Source: Macrolepiota albuminosa
Lineage: Eukaryota > Basidiomycota > Agaricomycetes > Agaricales > Agaricaceae
Direction of reading: 5' to 3'
NCBI GenBank assembly: GCA_027475525.1
Contig: JAMWFC010000046.1
Coordinates: 2,232,001 to 2,296,000, forward strand
DNA length: 64,000 nucleotides
Position 1 is the stretch's first letter. Each line of letters opens with the position of its first letter. The notes below the pieces were generated by a model. That model searched no databases. It saw only the letters and a program-made list of their open reading frames with translations, and was not told the origin of the DNA. The translations under genes and the position numbers were made by a program. Of the stretch, positions 54,443 to 64,000 are shown piece after piece.

Positions 54443-56270
54443 TCTTGTTTCTTGGCTTCCGGTTACGTTCTCTCTGTTCTTGGTGTATGTGCATGTCTTG
54501 CTCGTTGAGTTCGTTTCTTTCTTCCGTCTCATCCTTTCGCTGACGACCTTAACCTCAAAGCCTTGGCAAACCTTTCACACTCTATCTGTTCCCCCGACTT
54601 TGTCTCCGTTTTTTCCACTCGTTATTTATCGGTTGATTGTCGGTAACGAGGCATGCTTTGATCGTGAATCGTCACCTTCGTCCTTCCGTACATATGACTG
54701 ACGCCTAGGTCTTGGATGTGTGACCTAGTCCCTTAGGTAGGTGACCTTCTCCCCATCTTTTGGGTCTATAAATGAAGGCTTTGATCCACAATTTAGGCCT
54801 TGACTTGTGAATTCGTCGCATCTCTTATCCTAGCTTTCCGTCGCCGGACACTGTCATCCTGCATGTACTATATATGTCTTTCTTGACGTATATTTCTGCC
54901 GAGTTGGACCCGTGCATCTCTGCAGCTTTATTCATCATTCTCAGCAGTTCCTTAGAAAAAGAGGGACATCGGGCCGCTATTCCAGCGCTTCATCTCAACC
55001 TGCCCATCTGAGTGCTACGAGGTGTCCGTGAATCTCGCGCTATACGTTTGTCTACCAACAAGGGGTCACAAAATATCCTTGGTTTCATGAAGATTGAAGG
55101 GGATGGACTATTATGGCAAGACAATGCCAAGGATTAATGTCATTGAAAATTGCACACAGAATAGATGCGCCTCAAGCACAATGAACTTGGGACCTGGCAC
55201 CACCATCAGCCGCCACCCCAACTATGCAACTAATTCTGTCATTTCTCAGACCCATTTAGCTCGTGTCTTGTCAAATGTCACTAGTGCGGTTGAACAATAT
55301 CCTTGCATGGTTGAGTCAAGTGATATCGACACGTTCTTGTTATTCCCAGCTGTAGATCGACAACTGAAATGCTTCTCATTGGGATTATCCCAGATCTACC
55401 TGTGTTAAAACAGGCTTGGTCTACTCAGCGCCAATAACGAGCCATTAGGAAAGTAGTATCTAAATTCGTTGAACGGTGGTGGGACGATTCCCACGTCGAG
55501 CGCTCTAAAGTAAGTACTTTAAAACACCAGCTCCAATTGTGCGATGGAGATAAACCCGCATAACTCGGAGATAGGCTGATTCTTTTGGAAAACCCCACGC
55601 CTCGAGGCAAACCATGTGTCTTATATTTCAAGGGCTTCTGAGAATGTCATATCCAAAACGAGAGTCCAAATGTGATGATCAGAAATCGATGTGTATCGGT
55701 TGCTATGTGTTATGGGTGTACATGTGCGATGGTTGTCAATGCGTACGTTTGGAGAAACACCGCGGCCAAGAATGTAGGTTTCTATGGGTTGCAGAAGCGG
55801 CAGTGATGACTCTGCGGGATGATTAGTTTGCCTGAACTAATGGATCTTTTGGTAGGAAAAGATGGGTCACGTATAGGGCGCTAGAGATCCAAATACATAT
55901 TCTGAGTTTTTGCTGTGATAACGATTCGATATCATCTGCGATTGAGACGACCGTACCTGGACTGGACCCATTGTGTTTCAAGAGTGTCTGTGGCTGCCAA
56001 GCTCCAAATTCTTGTCCTCTTTAGCACTTTGGATCCGCCGTGTATCTACGTAAGACAGGCAGGGTAGTTACAGGTCCACAGGAACAATAGAAACGACACG
56101 AGAGGACGAGCGATTTGAGTTAATTTATATAACCGACAAGCGGATATCGCTGGGCAGTTGCATGTCTAGTTTGGATTGAAGGTATGTTTCATGTCCGCTT
56201 CTCGAAGTTCTTTCGCCAATTGTTTTTTGTAACAGACAGCTATTTCTGCTGAATAAATCTTGATGTTACC
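54443..56270. other. Gene-poor stretch; nothing recognised
   Basis: A TATA-like TCTATAAATGAAGG at about 54,764 follows repeated CCTAGGT/GACCTAG words, which could be part of an LTR, but no ends are visible. The open frames at 55094-55408 and 55614-55826 show no domain; the latter has a Cys-rich stretch (CIGCYVLWVYMCDGCQC). Confidence 0.4.
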
Positions 56271-59075
56271 ATGATGAACAATTCTACGATGTTAGCTGGC
56301 GACAAGCGGATCGTTCCGGGATCGAAGGAGGCAAATATGAAGACGTCGCACTCGTTGATTATATCGCCGAATTTGGACGCTCTGCTGGAGTACGACGACA
56401 AAATACGTGAATTGAACTCGCTAATATCACCAACATCGCCTCAGTTGCCGTTTTCTGCACCGATAGTCGGACTTCCGCCCCCACCGCGACGGACTTCGCG
56501 CAAAACCACATCGCCGACGTCACTAATCGCCAAAAGCCCGCTGGTGCAAGAGAGATGTCAGTGGTTGGAGTGTGAGAACCCATACGTCAATCCGGCACCG
56601 GTATTCGAGTTTAAAGACACGCTAGAGTCTGGAGCACATGGCTCGCGCTCCGTCCCTGTCAGAGATGTACAAAAATCATCCCGACCATCACAAATGTCTG
56701 AAGAACGGGTTGAAAAGGTGGTTGGCATGAGCCGATCGCTGTTTAACGATCCCGATGCAAAAGTTGAATGCAAGACTCAGCTTAATGACGTGCTGAACAC
56801 TAGTCCGACGCAGAAGTCAAACTTACGAGAGCGGGCACGGGCGAAAGGAAAGCTGCCGAAACTGGCAGAAACGGTGTCTCTGCCAGGTAGAAGGAAATGA
56901 ATACAACATGAATCATTAAATGCTGACAGTTCACATGCACAGGTAACAACGATAGAATGCGTCAAGCCAACGATACATATGGTTTAGTAAGGGACGCAGC
57001 AGACGGCGCAGACGGCTTATACACCTTCCAACGACGACCTTTCATTTCCCGTAGGCGTCCGTCGTCACAAGGGTCGTCGTCGTCGTCGTCGTCGGGTCAT
57101 TCTTCCACTTCAACCTACGAGCCTGCATCCACGATTGATACTCGCATTAGCATCTCAAGTACCATGTACCCGACATCCACTATCCATTCTCCGAACGTCC
57201 TTGTCGATGAACCGATACCCATAGGTCCTCCAGACAAAAGTTCGTCGCTCTACTCTGATTACCACGGTCGCCATTCGTTCATCGATATTATCACGCCTGC
57301 TGTTACTGAATTTACGCTCCCTCCGACTCCGCCCCGTTCTTCCGATGTCAAGTCTCCACTACCTACTACTCCTAAGGCGGATGTTGGCCATCTACCAACT
57401 ACCGAATCCATCAGTTTCCTGCCGCCAATGGCAAATTTTCTCGATCTTGATGAGCGCAACAACCTTATTCGAAAAAACCGCAAGCTTGCGAAAGTTTTTG
57501 GGAAACCGCCTGGCCCCAACGTGTTTCCTCCTCAAAACAAGCAGACCGCTACTGAAAGTGTCTGGCTGCCGATGTCAGATATAGTCGACACACACTCGAT
57601 ACCCCTGAATGACCATGATGATTTTATTTTCGATCACCATGACGCAAAAAAAATTTCTCATCCATTTGATGTGATTGCTTCCTCGACGTCCTTCATCGAT
57701 CTGTCAGATGATCTCGGCTCGGCCACATTTTCCATGCCGAAAGATGGCGCCGCACCGACCCGAGGCCGTCTCCGGCGGCCTTCTCCCTCTTTAACTGACT
57801 CTGTGTTCCCAGAGGAACAAGCAGACGAGGCCCGCAGGCGCAAACGAGAGAAGCTAGCCAGACTACACCGTTTCCTTGGTTCCCGTGTTCCCACAAATCT
57901 CGTGCTAGGCCCTGATATAGCAGACCCTGGTCTTCCTCCTCTTGACCCAACCATCATGTCCGTCATTCCTGAATCAAGAAAAGATTGGCTTAGACGCCGC
58001 CGCAGCAGCTCGGCCGCTGCTTACAGTTCGACGTGGTCAGACGAGATCGACAGAATTAAAGAGGACCTGAATAGTACAGAGAAGGCTATCAACGTTCGAC
58101 GGGCTCAAAAGATGGAAAAGGTATGTTCTCTCCAGTACTGAATTGAGCTATCTCTTGATTCATATGCACACAAAAAGGTCTTTGGTGTTGCACCGCCACA
58201 GACACTGTACCACACAAGACGCTCGCCTTCGCCCTCAGTGATAAATCCCACCGCCACCATTGGACAGCAGAAGTCTATATCAGGCTGGACGTCACCTGGT
58301 GAAAGTCAGCTCCCTGTTATCGGTCTTCGCAACGTCAATCGTTCCTCGTACTCCAAGAAGAAAAACAAGGACGATCGGCCGGGGACATCGGGATCTGACC
58401 AGGCGCGGTTGCTCAACCGCCGCGACAGCTCGAAGGAGCCGGACCTTCGCAAACGGACGTCGGCTGTCTACATGCATTATCAAGACTCGCTCAACTCGCT
58501 CAACGATATCATCGACCGAGTATGTGTGACCTACATTTTTTCCTGTGGAAATATCTGAACGATGTATACCCTGTTGCAGGATGACAAAGAGTCCCTAGCC
58601 GAGCTGCACGAGTACCTCAACTCGGGCGACATGTCTCTGCCTCTGCCTCTTCAAGCCTCTACACGCAGCCCTCAAGTCAGCGATAGACGTCTTTCCAATG
58701 CCTCGATCAAGTCGGAGCGTCGTCGTTCATTACCCGCCTGCACATCAATCATCTCTGTCTCGACTGAAAATAGTATCGCTACACCACGTCCTGATGTGAC
58801 GGACTTCCAGACGCGTAGAAGGCGCGCGGCGAAGCTTACTCAGTTTTTCGGGGTGGATTATAGGGAACTTATCACGGATGTGTTGGAGAGTATTGAGAGT
58901 GGTTTGGAGCATGAGAGGAAGCACGGAACACTTGATCCGGAGGAGGTCGAAGTGAGTCTTTCTCTGCACCAAGCCACAAGTTTGGTACTAATTCTATTGT
59001 TTGCTACTTTTCTACTCCTTTCAGGACTTGCTGGCACGTCTGAGGAAGCTCCGGACGAAACGTACTGGGTTTTAA
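56271..59075 (+). CDS. Conserved Agaricomycete protein with three KL..FG-type motifs, unknown function
   Basis: Five exons with consistent phases: 56271-56886, 56943-58120, 58178-58519, 58580-58951, 59025-59075, about 852 residues. Mostly disordered, with Ser- and Pro-rich tracts and a (GTC)n-encoded Ser run near 57,071. Three short basic-hydrophobic motifs stand out: KNRKLAKVFGKPPG, KREKLARLHRFLGSRVP and RRAAKLTQFFGVDYREL. The last is followed by a helical acidic region (LITDVLESIESGLEHERKHG) and the terminal LLARLRKLRTKRTGF. SDEIDRIKEDLNSTEKAIN is a likely coiled coil. No enzyme domain is visible; a scaffold or regulatory role would be a guess. The start could equally be the second Met at 56274. 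Confidence 0.7.
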
Positions 59076-59787
59076 ATGAGTTTGGAATATTGCATATCAT
59101 CCATTCTATCCATTCACCCCTCACAGGCAGACCCGTCTCGACGTTATATTTCACTCGCAGATGGGCATTCATGCATACCTTAACCTTGATATCCTGGACC
59201 CCTTTGCAGTCAATCTATATACAACTCTATATATCCTTCATATTTTATCTTGATATCTCTTCCATCGTTGCCACATCATGATAACGAAATCTCGTGACGA
59301 TCTTTTCCGTATTGTTTTACGTGTATGTATGTCTTTATCTACGGCTAGCCGGCGTTTTGTTGCAGAAATCTCCATTCGCGATTTTCTTGTTATCAATCGT
59401 GGCCTCGTGACATCACCGATAATTCTCACTCCAAACGCGTGCGCGCGTCTTTTATAACCGCGAAAATTTGAAGTGGACATGCAAAGTTATGACCTTTTTC
59501 TCGCATCCATGTCTGCGAATGTTACGCTCCGCGGTCACGCCCGGCGGACTCATCTGCAGCGGTTCCGTGACTACGTGACCTTTAAACCCATATGTTGTCT
59601 TTATTCTTTCAGATTGTTTTACATCACTTTCCTTGACTACCGCTTAGTTATGCTTTAAATACCAGAACCTATGTTGAAGTAAGGTAGCTTCTCGCAATTC
59701 GAGGACTTGCAATAATAATCCACACCGCGAGACTCGAACAGTGTACCGTGACTCTAACAGCCTAAGGTCACATCATCCCAACTCCTG
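59076..59787. other. Intergenic; nothing recognised
   Basis: Holds the 3' flank of the preceding gene and the promoter region of EXO5. Open frames here are short and unconvincing. Confidence 0.5.
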
Positions 59788-61969
59788 ATGCCCACCGCGT
59801 CGTCCGACGACGAATTCTCCGCGTACAACTTGTCCGAATTCACAGAAGAAGATTTTCAGCGTATCGATGCGGATGTGGCGCGTATATCTCAGGGGGGTCC
59901 TCAGATCCAAATCGAAGCTCCTCAAGTCGGGGGAAGCACCATAATGTCTCAAACCCCTGACGCGTTGGAGTCACGTAAGGAGGGTAAGCAAAGGGCTCCG
60001 CTGAGCCCGATGGCGACGTATCGGAAGCGCGGGGTGTTGAGTGTGACGGACCTCGCGTCGTTGGCCTGGTGAGCGCGTTTTCTTGTTCACTTCCTCCATT
60101 CACGCTGAAATCTGGGCTTTTTAAAGGTGTGAAGTGCAATTCGACTATGGATTGCGCCAGCGGCGGCATCTGCCTATTGCGACGCGACCTCAGTCGTTCA
60201 TCTCTGCACAAGGAAAGGAGATATTCGTCGCGAAGGAGGTAGCGGTGAAGAATGATGTAAGGACGAAACAAGGGAGGGTACGTCATCTTCTTGCTGGGTC
60301 GATATTCATATTGAAGTCTGTTGTCAGGCGTTGCATAAGATATTAGAGCGAGAGGTGAAGGCAGAACAGTTGCCAGTCGAGATATCGTCAGAGGAGGAAC
60401 AGTGGGCTTTACGGTATGAACTCTCTTCTTGTGTTGTGCTCTGGCTTACATTTACATGAAAAGTCTCGTAAATATGCTGGATAGCTTGCGCGGTATATCG
60501 CTCGAGGGTTATACGGTGAGTTAATACTGTATATGGCTGCGGACACACGTTTGATCGAGGGTTGAAGCGTGAGTTTCCCGTCTTTGGAATTCTGCAGGAC
60601 GAAGTAGTGGTTGGCATTATCGTAAGCAGTAGTTTGGCTCTCGACTATTGCTCTGAAGACGATGCATCTTTAGGACGAAGTTGTACTGAAAACTGAGACA
60701 CCAACTACGCCACAGAAGCGGTCTTCCTCTCCATCTAAAACAAAACCAAAGAAATCGCGTCGATCGTCTTCTCATTCGTCCTCTTCTTCACAACATTTGG
60801 TGACCGAGTACTTCCTGAACACAACTTCTGTAGACAAATCAGTACCAGTCGTCCCCAACGTGCCCCCAGACTCAACAGAAAAAGAAATTGAGAAGTCTTC
60901 AACACCAGCAACACCAGCGAAGTCTTCAACAACATACACCTCCCCTCCGCGAAGATTTCTTCACTTGTTAGACACGAAGACGCGAAGAGCGAACTCTCTG
61001 CCTGCAGACAGAGATACTCTCCCTTCGCGAATACAACTCATGATATACTACCGACTTCTTAAGGACTTAACCTCCCTTTCTCCTCCCTTCGACTTTGCAG
61101 CCATGTGGCAACGAGTCGGTGTAGATCCTGTTAAAACTTTCTCCGCCAAGTTCTTGAATCAGGCGGGGCTGCTCGAGGAAACCAACACATGTAATACTTC
61201 CTGCTTGAATGATCTTTCGAATGTATATGTTGAGATGGTACAAAGTCTTGATATAGCAGGCGTGGACACGAAACTAGAACTTGTGTATCGCCTGCTTGGC
61301 AAAAAGTCTAGACGGGCTAGCAAGAAGCGAGATGCTAGCCCTGTTGTTATGCAGGAAGAACGCGATCTCGCCAAAGCTATTGAAGCCAGTTTAATTGATG
61401 TTCGTGCCTCAGGAGAACCTGTTGCTCAAGGAAATTCTAGAGACGGCATTGTACAGCTTGACCCTGTACAAGGTGTCGATGCACCTTCAGACGCTGGAAC
61501 ACCGTCAGTTGGTCTCAAGAACTCCTTAAAACATTTGACTGTTAATGGCAGTGACTCCGATGGTAAGTTTTTTCCTGTATAGCCATTGTTGATTTTGGTG
61601 GACATGTTCGTTCAGAAAAATCGAGAAATGCTCCACGTCCCGCATCATTATCGGGCGCCTCAGACACAGACAAACACGATCTACGAATTATTGGTATCAA
61701 ACCATTCGATTATGATGAAGAGATGTTAGACCGTCATATCGCAAACGTGCTGAGGTGGTGGCATGGTGACCGGAACCCCCAGGGCGTATCTTTGGAAGAC
61801 TCCTGGAGATGCCGGTAGGCTGTTTTTGTGTTTTTGGATTGTACAACCCTGATTCTTGCCATTCAGTACGTGCGAGTACGAAAGCAACTGCGAATGGCGC
61901 GAACAAAAAGCATTTGAAGCGCTTGAGTTTCGCGAACAATCATCGATGGTCTCTGTGAAGAAGTTGTGA
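59788..61969 (+). CDS. EXO5: Exonuclease V (EXO5/DEM1), iron-sulphur single-strand exonuclease
   Basis: Single-strand-specific DNA exonuclease; the yeast protein maintains mitochondrial DNA and the human one acts in crosslink repair. Eight exons fit all phases: 59788-60068, 60127-60277, 60328-60413, 60464-60515, 60568-60621, 60674-61562, 61616-61814, 61867-61969. Nuclease core: VTDLASLAWCEVQFDYGLRQ, TKQGRALHKILERE, FPVFGILQDEVVVGIIDEVV and LLDTKTRRANSLP (the D-x-K of the PD-(D/E)XK fold). The four expected Fe-S cysteines are Cys in AWCEVQ and three near the end (WRCRTCEYESNCEW). A Ser/Lys-rich insert of about 60 residues sits between the GIID Asp and the DTKTR motif. All introns are 50-58 nt. 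Confidence 0.9.
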
Positions 61970-62199
61970 CAGTTACGTTATACTTTTTTATTTGCATCAT
62001 GTTTTTGGGAAAATATTATAGAGGTCCAAGTTATCTGATGAAACTTTTTCTTCTAAAGCCTGTGGGGCTGTGAGTTTTGTCTTTGTGTATATACACTCCA
62101 CTACTAGTGTACATTTCATCTAACACGATGGCCGTGGATGGACAAAAAAAACCTTTTACCATGCAAAAAAAAAACGCCCTGCATCATCAACACGTAGAT

Positions 62200-64000
62200 T
62201 CAAAGGATGACCAAATCTCCTGTGCAAGCATGACACCAGAATACATGCGAATCGTCCATGAATTGCGGTCTGTATCCCACCCGCGAGCCCGTATGTGAAT
62301 GTGTATGCGAATGAGGGGAGCCAGGACGTGACCCTTCAGCAGACTGTACAGGCGAAAGAGCCCGCGCCGAAGAGGCGCGTGAGGAAGGCCGTGAAATAGT
62401 TACCTCCACCTCACTATCAATGCGCGCTTTGAGCATGCTCAAACTGACCAGGCGCTTGTGACGCGTTTCTGCAGACAGATTTTGATCGAATATCGAGCGA
62501 GCAAGGGATGGGTGTCCTGCGGTATCCGTCGGGCGATTCGAGCCAAACGACGAGCGTCGTAGGTCCGAATTGCGGCTGGCTGGGCGCAAGCCGCTTCGAG
62601 CAGGAGAGTATGAGCGTGGACCGAGACGAGACAAGGGCCGAGAACGAGACAGCTGGTCCTCGAGAGCGCTGATATGCTTTTGAAGGGAGTGAACGTGGGC
62701 ATTTGCGTCGAATACAGAGTTTTCAAGAGCGCGAATTTGCGAATGAGCAGCAGATAGCTCAAGAGCATGTTGCTGACGAAGCGAATCAAAGAGTTCCTCA
62801 TCTACTGACTGTTGGCCGTTCGCCTGTACGGGCGAAGCGGCCGTTTCACGTAGGAGAAGAACCTCCTGTTCGCGTGCATCGAGGTCAACCCGAAGAGCTT
62901 CAATCTCAATCCGAGCTCTTTCTAGGAAGTCTTGGCTCTCGTCCTACAATTTGTATAACGTGGGCTCTATGAGGTGATACAATTGAATGGCATATAAAAC
63001 GTACCTGAGCTCGACGTGCAACTTCCAGTTTTTCCTGGAGAGCAAGTATCTTTTCTGCCTGAACGTTCGACGACATAGTGAGCTTTTCAAGCTCTTTGAT
63101 GCGATGGTCCATCTCTTTATAATGCCTGGAGCGTTCTTCTTCGAGGTTTCGCAAGCTGGCATTTGTTTCATCAAAATTTTCTTGAAGTTCAGCGTACGCC
63201 TTTTGCATTTCAGACGAATCAGACAGAGCCAGAGCCCTTTCTCGTTCATGCTGTCCTTCTCGCTTTTCCAGTTGCTTTTCCAATACTTCTTTCTCCTCTG
63301 TCACCGTTTTGATATTTTCTGTGAGAAGAGATGCAGTGTCGGCGCTGTTCCGCAGCTCTATTTGTAAAGCACTGATAGTTTCGGTCAACTCCAGCTTCTC
63401 GCCAGTCAATTGCACAATTTTGGGACGCATCTCGTCCAAAGCACGCATAAGAGCGGTACCCTCCCCTTGAAGATCCTTCTGTGTCTTTTCTGCGTCCTCA
63501 GCACGACGAATGGCAGACTTGAGTTGATTTTGAGTTGTTTGAAGTTGGCGCGAATGAGAAGTGATAGTTACTGCGGCGGTAACCAACTTCTCCTGAAGTT
63601 CTGCGATGGCCTTTTGTGCAGTCTGATCCTGGCTCTCAAGGTCGGCTTTTTCTTGGGCGAGAGTGGATTTTTCAGAAAGAACAGAAGCTAGTTGTTCGAG
63701 CGTTTCACTAAGTTCAGCTTGCAGTTGCGAAACTTGCCCCTCCAGTTTCAAAACCGCATCCAGATGCTGTCGACGCTGCTCATCAATGCCGTCTCGTTCA
63801 ACTTTTAACGTGCTGTGCGCCTACAACATCTTGCTATAAATTTGTATCGACTTATATCGAGATTTTGCTCACCTGCTTTAGCTTTGATAGCTGGATCTCG
63901 AGCTCGTCAGCACGATCTTGAGTATTCTTCAAAGAGCTTTCCAGACGTTCAACTCGGTCGTCACTTTGAATTTGTTCCTCCAATTCGCGGAATCGACGTT
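62200..64000 (-). CDS. Long coiled-coil protein (continues beyond the window end)
   Basis: Exons seen: beyond 64000 to 63873, 63820-63005, and 62943-62200, with GT-AG introns of 52 and 61 nt. Almost continuous heptad coiled coil (GQVSQLQAELSETLEQLASV, LQKHISALEDQLSRSRPLSR), then a Ser/Arg-rich disordered segment with repeated SPARSGLRPASRNS-like text, and a His-Ser-Thr patch. The conserved-looking end is SHVFWCHACTGDLVIL, where C-x2-C might bind zinc. Tropomyosin/myosin-tail-like composition gives no specific function; a cytoskeletal or organelle tether is possible. The N terminus is outside the window. Convergent with EXO5, 230 bp apart. Confidence 0.75.

Noticed and set aside
54700..54870. 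Possible second solo LTR with TATA-like box
   Set aside because: No TG...CA ends, target duplication or partner copy can be seen.
1..64000. Operon-like or defence-island organisation
   Set aside because: Genes are individually spliced, on both strands and functionally unrelated, as expected for a fungal chromosome.

Overview
The window looks like part of an Agaricomycete (mushroom-type basidiomycete) nuclear genome. The genes are dense and carry many introns of about 45-60 nt. The conserved fungal genes are arranged as in basidiomycetes, several lineage-specific families are present, and RNase H-encoding LINEs lie in the accessory part. No tRNA, rRNA or CRISPR array was recognised. All reading was by eye; no database search was possible.

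Layout. Positions 1-15,000 are accessory: a LINE fragment with a poly-A tail (1-3343), a nine-exon gene with a divergent Zn2Cys6-like cysteine cluster (complement 3425-6262) inside a stretch unusually rich in TAGCGC/GCGCTA, a possible LTR relic, a diverged tandem duplication, a low-complexity gene, a second 5'-truncated LINE on the minus strand (12,087-14,118) and a Copia-like relic. Positions 15,000-42,000 are conserved housekeeping DNA: mitoribosomal mS45/Bot1, eEF2 lysine methyltransferase EFM3, the DNA-protein-crosslink protease WSS1, a SAM methyltransferase-like protein, the exosome cofactor LRP1/C1D, an F-box/LRR protein, a very small HMG/YABBY-like protein, VPS33, the phospholipase NTE1 and a mitochondrial methylisocitrate-lyase-type enzyme. 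Positions 42,800-56,000 are accessory again: lineage-specific proteins, a broken AAA-ATPase-like/PD-(D/E)XK nuclease gene with an assembly gap, the NVJ2-type lipid-transfer protein and a decayed Agaricomycete family member. The end holds a conserved uncharacterised protein with a thrice-repeated motif, exonuclease V (EXO5) and a coiled-coil protein running off the window.

Three observations stand out. (1) Seven direct duplications all have a period of exactly 77 bp, one of them flanking a run of exactly 100 Ns. They look like unmerged 77-mer overlaps from a de Bruijn assembly, and they falsely frameshift three otherwise intact genes. (2) Several genes need unusual splicing: a 6-nt microexon in WSS1, a 19-nt exon in EFM3, and GC-AG introns in EFM3, LRP1 and probably the HMG-like gene. 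(3) The Zn2Cys6-like gene sits in a field of 23 TAGCGC/GCGCTA hexamers within 3.75 kb, where about two are expected. This may be a mobile or selfish unit whose protein recognises its own DNA.

Functionally the conserved genes serve endolysosomal trafficking and lipid handling (VPS33, NTE1, NVJ2), genome maintenance (WSS1, EXO5), RNA and protein synthesis (LRP1, EFM3, mS45) and mitochondrial propionate metabolism (methylisocitrate lyase). They are neighbours, not an operon.
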